From: Bin87 sp965203855
GTDB taxonomy: Bacteria; Chloroflexota; Dehalococcoidia; Lucifugimonadales; UBA3495
NCBI GenBank assembly: GCA_965203855.1
Contig: CBDBDN010000007.1
Span: 229,568 to 293,567, forward strand
Reading direction: 5' to 3'
Length of the DNA stretch: 64,000 bases
Each line of letters opens with the position of its first letter. The first letter of the stretch is position 1. Below the pieces are notes generated by a model. It was not told where the DNA came from, searched no databases, and saw only the letters and a program-made list of their open reading frames with translations. The position numbers were made by a program, and so were the translations under genes. This document shows positions 7,937 through 15,035 of this stretch, piece after piece.

Positions 7937-8137
7937 CTAAACGTCGTAAGGCACCAGGCGGCTGAGACGCTTGACGTCCGCCTGGTCAAAATTGATTTTC
8001 TGCGCGTACTTGCGCGTTACCTTCTTCGGCTTCTTGCGCCGCAAATGGCTGCTCATCCGCTTGCGGCGCATCAGCTTGCCCGACCCCGTGATATGGATGC
8101 GGGCTTTCGCGCCCTTGTGGGTTTTCAGTTTCGGCAT
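7937..8137 (-). CDS. rpmI: 50S ribosomal protein L35
   Basis: 66 residues, with the typical start MPKLKTHKGAKARIHITGSGK and the basic stretch HLRRKKPKKVTRKYAQK. It is a structural protein of the large ribosomal subunit, 7 nt after infC and 18 nt before rplT, in the universally conserved order. Confidence 0.97.
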   Translation of the reverse strand: MPKLKTHKGAKARIHITGSGKLMRRKRMSSHLRRKKPKKVTRKYAQKINFDQADVKRLSRLVPYDV

Positions 8138-8144
8138 TTTGGCG

Positions 8145-8696
8145 TCATTCCGTATTCGTAGAGTTGCCCTCGTCGCGCTCCCCCCGTCCCGGGCCGGGTA
8201 TCAGCACCATCGACATTGCCCGCCCTTCCATCGCCGGAGCGTGTTCCAAGCGGATGTCATCCTTAAGGTCGTCAGCCACCCGTTTGAGCAGCGACAAGCC
8301 CAAGTCCTGATGTACGGCTTCCCGTCCCCGGAAACGGACCGTCAGCTTCACCTTGTCGCCGTTCCCGATGAACTGCCGCACCTTACGCAGCTTGGCGTCA
8401 AAATCGTGCGTGCCGATATTGGGGCGGAACCGAACCTCTTTCAGTTCGTTGCTTTTCTGGGATTTGCGGGTCTCGCGCTCCTTCTTGGAAGTCAGATAGC
8501 GCAACTTGCCGTAGTCCAGCATCCGGGCCACCGGGGGCTCGGCGTTGGGCGCGACCTCCACCAGGTCAAGGTCATGCATTCGCGCCCTGGCGAGGGCGTC
8601 GGACACAGTCATTACGCCAAGTTGTTCGCCTTCTTCCCCGATTACTCGTACCTGCGGGACGCGGATTTGTTCGTTGACCCGGTATTGCCTGGCGAT
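8145..8696 (-). CDS. infC: Translation initiation factor IF-3, apparent AUC start
   Basis: 183 residues if translation begins at ATC 8696-8694. That frame gives RQYRVNEQIRVPQVRVIGEE, the conserved start of the IF-3 N domain, and then the C domain (KEVRFRPNIGTHDFDAKL, GDKVKLTVRFRGRE). A GGAGG at 8704-8708 sits 7 nt upstream. The next upstream in-frame codons contain no ATG, GTG or TTG before a TAA. The first downstream ATG, at 8612, would delete 28 conserved residues. Non-AUG starts (AUU, AUC, AUA) are established in infC, where IF-3 rejects them and so limits its own synthesis. IF-3 keeps the subunits apart and proofreads initiator tRNA. Confidence 0.93.
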   Translation of the reverse strand: MARQYRVNEQIRVPQVRVIGEEGEQLGVMTVSDALARARMHDLDLVEVAPNAEPPVARMLDYGKLRYLTSKKERETRKSQKSNELKEVRFRPNIGTHDFDAKLRKVRQFIGNGDKVKLTVRFRGREAVHQDLGLSLLKRVADDLKDDIRLEHAPAMEGRAMSMVLIPGPGRGERDEGNSTNTE

Positions 8697-8777
8697 GGCG
8701 CCACCTCCGTTGTCGGGCTGTGCTTAATCCGCCGCCCGACCGTACCCGACCGGACGGCAGCCAATAGTGATTGCCCT

Positions 8778-8806
8778 ATTCTAGCGATGCCGGCCTTACC
8801 CGTCAA
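8778..8806 (-). promoter_or_regulatory. Promoter of the infC-rpmI-rplT operon
   Basis: On the minus strand, TTGACG (8801-8806), a 17-bp spacer, and TAGAAT (8778-8783). It lies about 80 nt upstream of the infC start codon, with optimal spacing. Confidence 0.7.
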
Positions 8807-8939
8807 CGCCATCCCCAACACCGATCGCATTTCTTTTCCGGCAGTTCAGCTACGGAGCAGCCATCCCCCCCATCCATTACCGTATAAGGCGGTATTCGTC
8901 CGACAATTGTCCGGGCAAATGCAACCGTCATCCCGCCAT

Positions 8940-9195
8940 CCCCAACTGTCACTCCGGCGCAAGCCGGCATCCATCCTCCCAACCATTGCCCCGGCCTTCC
9001 TACCGTCATACCGGCCCTCCCAACCCGTCATTCTGGCGTAAGCCGGAATCCATCGCACCGGCCCTACTACCGTCATCCCGGCGCAAACCGAATCCATCCC
9101 CCTCAACCGTCATTCCGGCGCAAGCCGGAATCCGGCGTCGCACTCCGGCAATTGCGCCGGCAGCCCGTAAGTCCCACCTTTCACCGGAATGACGG
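8940..9195. repeat. REP-like cluster and a degenerate inverted-repeat element
   Basis: Several imperfect palindromes occur here, including CATTCTGGCGTAAGCCGGAAT near 9030. From about 9105 to 9195 there is a left arm (GTCATTCCGGCGCAAGCCGG), the internal motif ATCCGGCGTCG shared with the 96-bp elements elsewhere, and a right arm ending CCGGAATGACGG. I see no gene between the infC promoter and 9216. Confidence 0.7.
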
Positions 9196-9215
9196 GCCAG
9201 CGCCGCCCGCCGGAT

Positions 9216-9781
9216 TTACCGGCACCACATCATATGGGCCCAGCGCACATACTGCCCGCCCCTGGCCGGCATATACGGACTCGCCGGGATGCGGCGGTAG
9301 TGAAAGGTCGCTGGATGGTAAGCGTAATAGACGCCGTTGGGAGCTCTGACGTGAGTCGCGGCCGAGCGTGAGGTGGTTGGAGTGTTAACGCCGCCGGAGC
9401 TTCTTACATAGAGATTGCCGGTTACCTGGAGGTACGCCCAAGCGGCTCCGGGCTGGGGCCGGTAGCGTAGGTAATCGCCGTCGGCCGGGTTTGAGACTAC
9501 TTCATAACTTTCCGCGCGTTCCGGCGTAGCCGCGACATGGCCGCCGTGTTCCAGCACAATCAGCCAGCCGCTGTCGCTGTTGCCGCCGTTGTAAGCCGCT
9601 TGTCCGTCGCGGACATTGTACCAGCGGGGCTGCTTGCCGTATTCCTGGCAAACCCGCTGCGTGTAAGTGTAGCCGCCTAGACTGGTAGCTTTAGCGGGGG
9701 GGGGGGGGGCAGAATTCCGATGGCGATGGCGGCGAAAATGCCGACGCCAATAGCGGCCGCTGCCGTAATTTTGTTCAGCAT
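9216..9781 (-). CDS. Membrane-anchored secreted protein interrupted by a C14 tract (possible phase variation)
   Basis: A good start exists at ATG 9781, with AAGGAG 8 nt upstream, encoding MLNKITAAAAIGVGIFAAIA, a membrane anchor or signal peptide, then GIL and a run of prolines. The prolines come from 14 consecutive C residues (9696-9709). With 14 the frame closes soon after. With 12 or 15 it continues into AKATSLGGYTYTQRVCQEYG and about 145 further residues, ending at 9216. The long downstream frame has protein-like content (YEVVSNPADGDYLRYRP, VRAPNGVYYAYHPATFHYRR). I do not recognise the domain. A sequencing length error in the homopolymer is the alternative. Confidence 0.6.
9696..9709. repeat. 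Homopolymer of 14 G (C on the coding strand)
   Basis: Lies within the coding region between the membrane anchor and the exported domain. Tracts this long are prone to slipped-strand mispairing. Confidence 0.9.
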
Positions 9782-9947
9782 AGCGTTGCTCCTTTGCTGC
9801 CGTCGGGTTTATCCCGGCGTTTGCGGCGTATCCGCAGTGTATCCGCGGTGCATCCATTGTACTATAAGGCGTACCCGGCGTTGCTGCGGCCTGTCCCCGG
9901 ATATTCCAAAATGCGCCGGCATACCGCCGCGCCGCTGCCCCCGGCCG

Positions 9948-10544
9948 CTACTGCACGGCCCGGAGCCATTCGCTGAATGTATGCCCCAGCGTTACCGGGT
10001 CGTCCAGCAGCAGCGGTATGCCGTCCGCGTTGCCCGGCGCAATTTTCATATGCACAAATGCCGGCCCATCCGCAGCGCCCGCTTCCGCCAGCGACTGCCG
10101 CAAAGTCTCTATATCATCGGCCCGCCATACTTTCAGATTGCAGGATGCGGCAATGTCGGCCAAGTCCAGGCGCGTCGTAAAGGTAGCCTGCCCGCCGGTT
10201 GAGGCATACTCCCCGTTGTCCAGCACGACCAGCACCAGGTTGGCCGGTTGCAGATAGCCGATGCTGGCCAGCGCATTCAGGTTCATCAGCATTCCGCCGT
10301 CGCCCTCAACCCCCACCACTTTGCGCGGCCCGCCCGACTCCAGCCCCAGGCTCAGCCCCAGCAGGATACTGCTGACCAGCCCCATCGCATCCACCACATA
10401 AAGATGGTTGGGGCGCCGGTCCAGAGCCGCCATTTCCCGGCTGGTCGAGCCGCAGGTAAATACCACCGGCGCCGCCGCAAACTCCTCGGCTATGGCTTGC
10501 AGGGCGTCAATGCGCGGCGTAGCCATCGGCATAGTCATTGTCAT
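9948..10544 (-). CDS. ThDP-dependent 2-oxoacid decarboxylase, beta subunit (sulfopyruvate/phosphonopyruvate decarboxylase-like)
   Basis: 198 residues from ATG 10544, though an in-frame start at 10577 is possible. It is the pyrophosphate-binding half of a split ThDP enzyme. The motif GVEGDGGMLMNLNALASIGY carries the GDG that binds Mg and diphosphate, and the later LVLVVLDNGEYASTGGQ completes it. The closest family is the ComE subunit of sulfopyruvate decarboxylase and the phosphonopyruvate decarboxylase C half. The alpha subunit is encoded just upstream. No coenzyme M or phosphonate genes are adjacent, so the substrate is uncertain. Confidence 0.8.
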   Translation of the reverse strand: MTMTMPMATPRIDALQAIAEEFAAAPVVFTCGSTSREMAALDRRPNHLYVVDAMGLVSSILLGLSLGLESGGPRKVVGVEGDGGMLMNLNALASIGYLQPANLVLVVLDNGEYASTGGQATFTTRLDLADIAASCNLKVWRADDIETLRQSLAEAGAADGPAFVHMKIAPGNADGIPLLLDDPVTLGHTFSEWLRAVQ

Positions 10545-10603
10545 TTCAGTCGGCCTTTCAACCGGACGGCCTTTCAAGCAAAAGTCAGTCTTTCAGTCGG
10601 CAG

Positions 10604-11128
10604 TCAGTCTTTCAGATTAAGGAACACTACGATCGGCCGGCGCGTCATTTGAGCGTAATCGTAGGCGGACTTGATTGCGCCCGGCCACTGCGCCAGCGGC
10701 ACCCGGTAATCCAGCGCCGATGCCTTGATTTTCATCGACTCCACCATCTCCAGGGCCGTTTCGGAGTAATTGTGCACCGCAGCGTTGAACTCGCCGAATC
10801 CGCCGCGCCGAATCGCCAGTATCAGCATCGGTATATGATACGCCATCGCAAAGGTAGTCAAGGCCACCATTGAATTGCCCAGCCCCACATCCTGGATGAA
10901 CATTGCGCCTTTGCGCCCCGACATCGCCAGCCCGGCCAGGATGCCCACGCCCTCCTCCTCGCGCGCCACCGGAAAGCAGCGGACGCCGGCCGCCGCCTCA
11001 AAGTGAGCCACCACGGGCGCGCCAAAACTGTCCGGTATGTGAACCAAAAACTCCACGCCCACCGCCTCCAGCCCGGCAATGACGGCGGAGCAGGATTCGG
11101 TGCGGTAATCAGCCGGTTGAGCAGTCAT
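10604..11128 (-). CDS. ThDP-dependent 2-oxoacid decarboxylase, alpha subunit (ComD-like)
   Basis: 174 residues from ATG 11128 (MTAQPADYRTESC). This is the Pyr domain of a split ThDP decarboxylase. AREEEGVGILAGLAMSGRKG holds the Glu that activates the thiazolium ring, and FIQDVGLGNSMVAL follows as in ComD and phosphonopyruvate decarboxylase N halves. The active site forms between this subunit and the beta subunit encoded 60 nt downstream. That gap contains short repeats of CAGTCTTTCAG. Confidence 0.8.
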   Translation of the reverse strand: MTAQPADYRTESCSAVIAGLEAVGVEFLVHIPDSFGAPVVAHFEAAAGVRCFPVAREEEGVGILAGLAMSGRKGAMFIQDVGLGNSMVALTTFAMAYHIPMLILAIRRGGFGEFNAAVHNYSETALEMVESMKIKASALDYRVPLAQWPGAIKSAYDYAQMTRRPIVVFLNLKD

Positions 11129-11151
11129 AGCCAAAGCCCGGTCGCCGCAGC

Positions 11152-11739
11152 CTAATCGCCGGCGCCGGCGTTGGCATTGGCGAAGTTTGGCAGCCGCTGC
11201 CCGGTGTCCGGGTCAATGCCGGCGCGCAGCATCCGGTTTTGCAACTCCAGATTGCGCTGTTGGGCTTCGGCCAGCTGCAACTGCATCCGCACCTCGGCAT
11301 TCTGCGCGCGCGCCTCGGCAATGGCTTCCGCCTTTTCCGCGCGCAAATCGGCCAGCGCTTCCGCCTTTTCCACGCGGGCCTCTGCTCTCTCGGAGTACGC
11401 TTTATCCAGAGCTTCTGCTTGCTCTGCGCGTGCCTTGTCAAAAGCTTCCGCCTGCGCCGCGCGCCGCGCTTTCAACCAGTCCAGTGCCAGTCCAATCGTC
11501 ATCGCAACGAAACCTCCTGCGAACTCCACTATAAACGAAAGGGCGATGCCTTGCCAGAGGTAGGCGCGGGTTTCGCCCATAATGGCGATGACCGCCGGCA
11601 GCAGCCCCCCGGCGCAGCCGCCCGCATCGCATACCGCCAGCGCCGCCAGCCCGTAGGCGAACAGCAGGCCGACGAAAACCAGTCGGCTGAGTTCCCGGCG
11701 TATTTTCGCCAGCAGCGGCAGTAGCAGAGGTTCAAGCAT
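11152..11739 (-). CDS. Membrane protein with a long coiled-coil tail
   Basis: 195 residues. Two or three hydrophobic segments lie in residues 18-95 (LVFVGLLFAYGLAALAV, LLPAVIAIM, IALSFIVEFAGGFVAMTIGL). From residue about 98 to 180 there is an alanine/glutamate-rich heptad region built from imperfect repeats such as KAEALADLRAEKAEAIAEARAQ, a probable cytoplasmic coiled coil. The end is polar (DPDTGQRLPNFANANAG). I do not recognise the family. It lies 24 nt upstream of the decarboxylase alpha subunit and may share its transcript. Confidence 0.6.
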   Translation of the reverse strand: MLEPLLLPLLAKIRRELSRLVFVGLLFAYGLAALAVCDAGGCAGGLLPAVIAIMGETRAYLWQGIALSFIVEFAGGFVAMTIGLALDWLKARRAAQAEAFDKARAEQAEALDKAYSERAEARVEKAEALADLRAEKAEAIAEARAQNAEVRMQLQLAEAQQRNLELQNRMLRAGIDPDTGQRLPNFANANAGAGD

Positions 11740-11857
11740 AGCGTACTGCTATTCTACCATCGTCGGGCGGCAGCGTCCGGCAAGCGAAAACGCCGCCGCC
11801 GGACGCCGCCGCGCCGCCGTTAGCATCGTTAGCAGCTGGCAGATAACTGAACTGAAA

Positions 11858-12346
11858 AGAGAGAATGCCGGACGGCCTGTAAGCCGGGTTCTGTATCCGC
11901 ACCAGTGCGGACGGTGGCCATCTATCTAGCCCGGCGCCGGCGCAGAGCCGGCGTCCCCGCAAACCGACCTCTGCCGGCGCGCGGGCGGCGTTGCCGCCGG
12001 GGTCAAGCAGCCAACCCGGGGACGGGCCGGACGCCCATAGTCCCCCTATTCGGCCTTGCTCCGGGTGGGGTTTGGCCGCCGCCGCGTCGCCGCGCGCGGC
12101 CGGACGCTCTTACCGCCCGATTTCACCCTTGCCGGACGGCCAACCCTGCGGCCAGCCGCGCGCGGTGGTATGTTTCTGTGCCACTTTCCGTAGCCGCCGG
12201 ACCAGCAAGCAGCCCGACAAACCCCTGGGCGTTACCCAGCACCCTGTCCGGTGGAGCCCGGACTTTCCTCCCCGAAACGACAGCGCACTGCGTAAAGCAG
12301 CGCGCCTCGCCTCGCGGCGGCCACCCGGCCGTTCCGGCACTCTCCC
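11858..12346 (-). ncRNA. rnpB: RNase P RNA
   Basis: The catalytic RNA of RNase P, which matures tRNA 5' ends. The minus strand contains the universal core blocks in order: GGGGAGGAAAGTCCGGGCTCC (P4/J3-4 region), AGGGTGAAATCGGGCGGTAAGAGC, ACCCGGAGCAAGGCCGAATAGG, and near the 3' end ACAGAACCCGGCTTACAGGCC. P1 pairs the 5' GAGAGTGCCGG-ACGGCC with the 3' GGCCGTCCGGCATTCTCTC, which sets both ends. At about 489 nt it is longer than the usual 350-400 nt of bacterial type A RNAs, because several peripheral helices are extended and very GC-rich. Confidence 0.95.
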
Positions 12347-12352
12347 TACGCC

Positions 12353-12381
12353 AAAATACCACAGCCCCCGCCGCCGGTCAA
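12353..12381 (-). promoter_or_regulatory. Promoter of rnpB
   Basis: Minus strand TTGACC (12376-12381), a 17-bp spacer, and TATTTT (12353-12358). The predicted start falls at the 5' base of helix P1. Confidence 0.65.
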
Positions 12382-12462
12382 AACGCCCCCTATCCAGATA
12401 GCGTTTCCGATTAGCAAGTAGCATTTCCGATTAAGCAGCCTAAACCCGTCATTCCAATCCCC

Positions 12463-12810
12463 CCAAAGCCGCCGCTTCAACCCCCCAACCGTCATTCCGG
12501 CGCCAGCCGGAATCCAACACGCCAATGAACTACGCCTTCCACCGGAGCAGCAGGTTTCTGAAATCCCCCCAAAGCCGCCGCTTCACCCCCCCAACCGTCA
12601 TTCCGGCGCAAGCCGGAATCCAACACGCCAATGGACTACGCCTTCCACCGGAGCAACCGGCTTCTGAAATCCCACCCCCAAAGCCGCTAATCCCCCAAAG
12701 CCGCCACCCCCCCAACCGTCATTCCGGCGCAAGCCGGAATCCAACACGCTAATGGACTACGCCTGCCACCGGAGCAACCGGCTTCCGAAATCCCCCAAAG
12801 CCGCCAAAAA
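12463..12810. repeat. Long tandem repeat containing REP palindromes
   Basis: Three units of about 107-122 bp begin near 12485, 12592 and 12714. Each has the palindrome (first copy with a CCA loop variant), then CCAACACGCCAATGGACTAC, a GCCTTCCACCGGAGCAAC block, and an AAATCCC/AAAGCCGC spacer of variable length. No gene is visible. Confidence 0.85.
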
Positions 12811-12870
12811 AATTAATCGGTTTCAGGTAGTTGCGCTTGCCTTGCAAGTTTGATAAATTAACCCCCGCGT

Positions 12871-12947
12871 GGGCCTGTAGCTCAGGTGGTCAGAGCGCAG
12901 TCCTGATAAGACTGAGGTCGTTGGTTCGAGTCCATCCAGGCCCACCA
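12871..12947 (+). tRNA. tRNA-Ile (GAT)
   Basis: 77 nt with all four arms. The acceptor stem is GGGCCTG/CAGGCCC, the anticodon loop CTGATAA gives anticodon GAT, the T loop is TTCGAGT, and 3' CCA is encoded. A weak TTGCGC/GATAAA promoter-like pair lies 15-40 nt upstream. Confidence 0.95.
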
Positions 12948-13026
12948 GCATTATCTATCGTCTCAAACAGCGCCGGACGCCGGCGTTGCTTGATTGTCAA
13001 CACATCCAGTTTGGAAGGCAGGTCCT

Positions 13027-13365
13027 ATGGCTATTACAACGGAACGAGCGGGCGAAACGCTGATCGCTATGGCGGCAGACCGGGTGGACGGAGCCAACGC
13101 CCGCGAATTGCAAAGCGACTTGGAGGAAGCAATCCAGGAAACCGACCGCACCGTAATCCTGGATTTGCAGCAGGTCGTGTACATCAGCTCCGCCGGATTG
13201 AGAGTAATCCTCCTTACCGCCAAAGCCTTGCAGCGCCAGCAGGCAAAATTCGCCGTATGCTCGCTGTCGGAATCCGTGCGCGAGATCTTCGAAATCAGCG
13301 GCTTTGACAAAATTATCCCGGTTCACTCCGACCGCGACGAAGCGCTCACTGCGCTGCGGGAATAA
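13027..13365 (+). CDS. STAS-domain anti-anti-sigma factor-like protein
   Basis: 112 residues from ATG 13027 (MAITTERAGE), after a GGAAGGCAGG ribosome site. The fold is STAS: strand EN-terminal region, VILDLQQVVYISSAGLRVI with the phosphorylatable Ser in the SSAG turn, and the last helix SVREIFEISGFDKIIPV. In RsbV/SpoIIAA systems the dephosphorylated form binds the serine kinase and frees its other partner. It is the first gene of a five-gene block encoding also the matching phosphatase and kinase. Confidence 0.9.
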   Translation: MAITTERAGETLIAMAADRVDGANARELQSDLEEAIQETDRTVILDLQQVVYISSAGLRVILLTAKALQRQQAKFAVCSLSESVREIFEISGFDKIIPVHSDRDEALTALRE

Positions 13366-13449
13366 CCACGGCCGGCGCGGGCCGGGCCGCCCCTCTTGCG
13401 GCCCGCATCGCCCGCCCGCCAGGCCCCAAAACCGCACAGGTGGAGCGCT

Positions 13450-14619
13450 ATGACGCAACGACCCTACAAAATACTGGTGGTGGACGACGAACCGGATGTG
13501 GAACCGCTGTTCCGGCAGCGAATGCGCCGCGACATCCGCGCCGGACGCTACGAATTGGTGTTCGCACACAACGGCGTCGCCGCTCTGGAACGCCTCAACG
13601 ATGAAGGCGACATCGATATGGTGGTCACCGACATCAATATGCCCGAAATGGACGGGCTTACGCTGTTGGAGCAAATCCCCAGCGTCGACCCCGACGTCCG
13701 TTCCGTCATTATCTCCGCATACGGCGATATGAAAAACATCCGCACCGCAATGAACCGCGGCGCCTTCGACTTCGTCACCAAGCCATTGGACTTTGACGAC
13801 CTCATGGTAACCATCGAGCGGACGCTGCGGCACCTGGAGGAATGGCGCGAAGCCTTGCAGTCCCGCGACAAACTCGTCGCCCTGCAAAACGAACTCGGCA
13901 TCGCCAACGAAATGCAGCAGTCCATCCTGCCCACCAAGTTCCCCGAAACCGACCAGTACCGCGTCTTCGCCAGCATGGAGCCCGCCCGCGACGTCGGCGG
14001 CGATTTCTACGACGTAATCCGCCTCAGCGACGGCCAAGTCGGCCTCGCCATCGCCGACGTCTCCGACAAAGGCGTGCCGGCCGCCTTGATGATGATGTCC
14101 AGCCGCACCCTGCTGAAAGGCGCGGCCATCGGCAGCGCCGGCCCCGGCCTCGCCCTGCGCGAAGTCAACGACCTGCTCTACAACGAAAACGAAACCGGTA
14201 TGTTCGTAACCGTGTTCTACGCCGTCTATGACCCCGCCACCGCGCAGCTGTCCTACTCCAACGGCGGACACAACCCTCCCCTCATCATTCACCCCGACGG
14301 CAGCTCCGAACTGCTGCCCCTGACCGGCGGCATCGCGCTGGGCCTGGCCCCGGACCTGGACTACGGGCAAAATACGGTAACCCTGGCCCCCGGCGATATG
14401 GCCCTGTTCTATACCGACGGCGTTACCGAAGCAATGAACGACTACAAAGAGGAATTCGGCGAAGCCCGGTTGCAGGCCCTGTTCACTGAATCACATCAGC
14501 AGAACCCCGAAGCAACCATCCGCAAAGTCTTCGACGCCGTACACGACTTCGCCGGCGATATGCCCCAGTCGGACGACATCACCTGCCTCACTTTGTACCG
14601 CAGCGAGGCCGGATCGTGA
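13450..14619 (+). CDS. Response regulator with SpoIIE/PP2C phosphatase output (RsbU-like)
   Basis: 389 residues from ATG 13450. Residues 1-125 form a receiver domain: KILVVDDEP acidic pocket, phospho-acceptor Asp near residue 60 in VVTDINMPEMDG, and the conserved Lys in FVTKPLD. A coiled-coil linker (RDKLVALQNELGIANEMQQ) leads to the SpoIIE phosphatase: EPARDVGGDFYDV (metal Asp), VGLAIADVSDKGVPAAL, SNGGHNPPL, FYTDGVTEAMN and SDDITCLTL. Phosphorylation by the histidine kinase of this operon would be expected to control dephosphorylation of the STAS protein. The next gene overlaps by 4 nt. Confidence 0.92.
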   Translation: MTQRPYKILVVDDEPDVEPLFRQRMRRDIRAGRYELVFAHNGVAALERLNDEGDIDMVVTDINMPEMDGLTLLEQIPSVDPDVRSVIISAYGDMKNIRTAMNRGAFDFVTKPLDFDDLMVTIERTLRHLEEWREALQSRDKLVALQNELGIANEMQQSILPTKFPETDQYRVFASMEPARDVGGDFYDVIRLSDGQVGLAIADVSDKGVPAALMMMSSRTLLKGAAIGSAGPGLALREVNDLLYNENETGMFVTVFYAVYDPATAQLSYSNGGHNPPLIIHPDGSSELLPLTGGIALGLAPDLDYGQNTVTLAPGDMALFYTDGVTEAMNDYKEEFGEARLQALFTESHQQNPEATIRKVFDAVHDFAGDMPQSDDITCLTLYRSEAGS

Positions 14620-15035
14620 GTGAGCGGCTTTCTCTGACGGTCAGCAACAGCGTGGATGAACTGCCGGGCATCTCCGCTGCGGTTGAGGAAATGGGCGACC
14701 GTGAGGAATGGCCGCCCGACTTGGCCTTTAAAGTCAATCTGGTGCTGGATGAACTGGTCGTGAACGTGTGTAGCCACGCCTACGACGGCGGCGTCCACGA
14801 AATTGAGATTAACCTCAATTCGGAACCCGACGAACTGTCCATCGAAATCATCGACGACGGACGCCCCTTTGACCCTCTGACCGAAGCGCCCCCGCCTAAC
14901 CTGGACGCCCCCCTGGAGGAACGCGCTATCGGCGGCCTGGGCCTCCATCTCGTGCAGACTATGATGGATGATCTGAAATACCAGCGGAAAGACGGTCGCA
15001 ACCACCTCAAAGTGGTCGCCCGCCGGGATAAATGA
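14616..15035 (+). CDS. RsbW-like serine kinase / anti-sigma regulatory factor (HATPase_c)
   Basis: 139 residues from a GTG at 14616 overlapping the previous stop (GTGA). Single GHKL ATPase domain: N box LVLDELVVNVCSHAY, G1 box IEIIDDGRPFDP, and G2 GGLGLHLV. Proteins of this size act as switch kinases that phosphorylate STAS proteins and sequester a sigma factor or another target. No sigma factor gene is nearby, so the downstream target is unknown. Its stop overlaps the start of the following lipoprotein gene (ATGA). Confidence 0.88.
   Translation: MSERLSLTVSNSVDELPGISAAVEEMGDREEWPPDLAFKVNLVLDELVVNVCSHAYDGGVHEIEINLNSEPDELSIEIIDDGRPFDPLTEAPPPNLDAPLEERAIGGLGLHLVQTMMDDLKYQRKDGRNHLKVVARRDK

Noticed and set aside
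12463..12810. Possible CRISPR array
   Set aside because: Units include the sequence between palindromes as part of the repeat; there are no unique spacers of regular length and no cas genes. The 23231 array fails for the same reason.
12997..14370. 457-codon open frame opposite the STAS and phosphatase genes
   Set aside because: Antisense shadow; both plus-strand genes have complete domain signatures.
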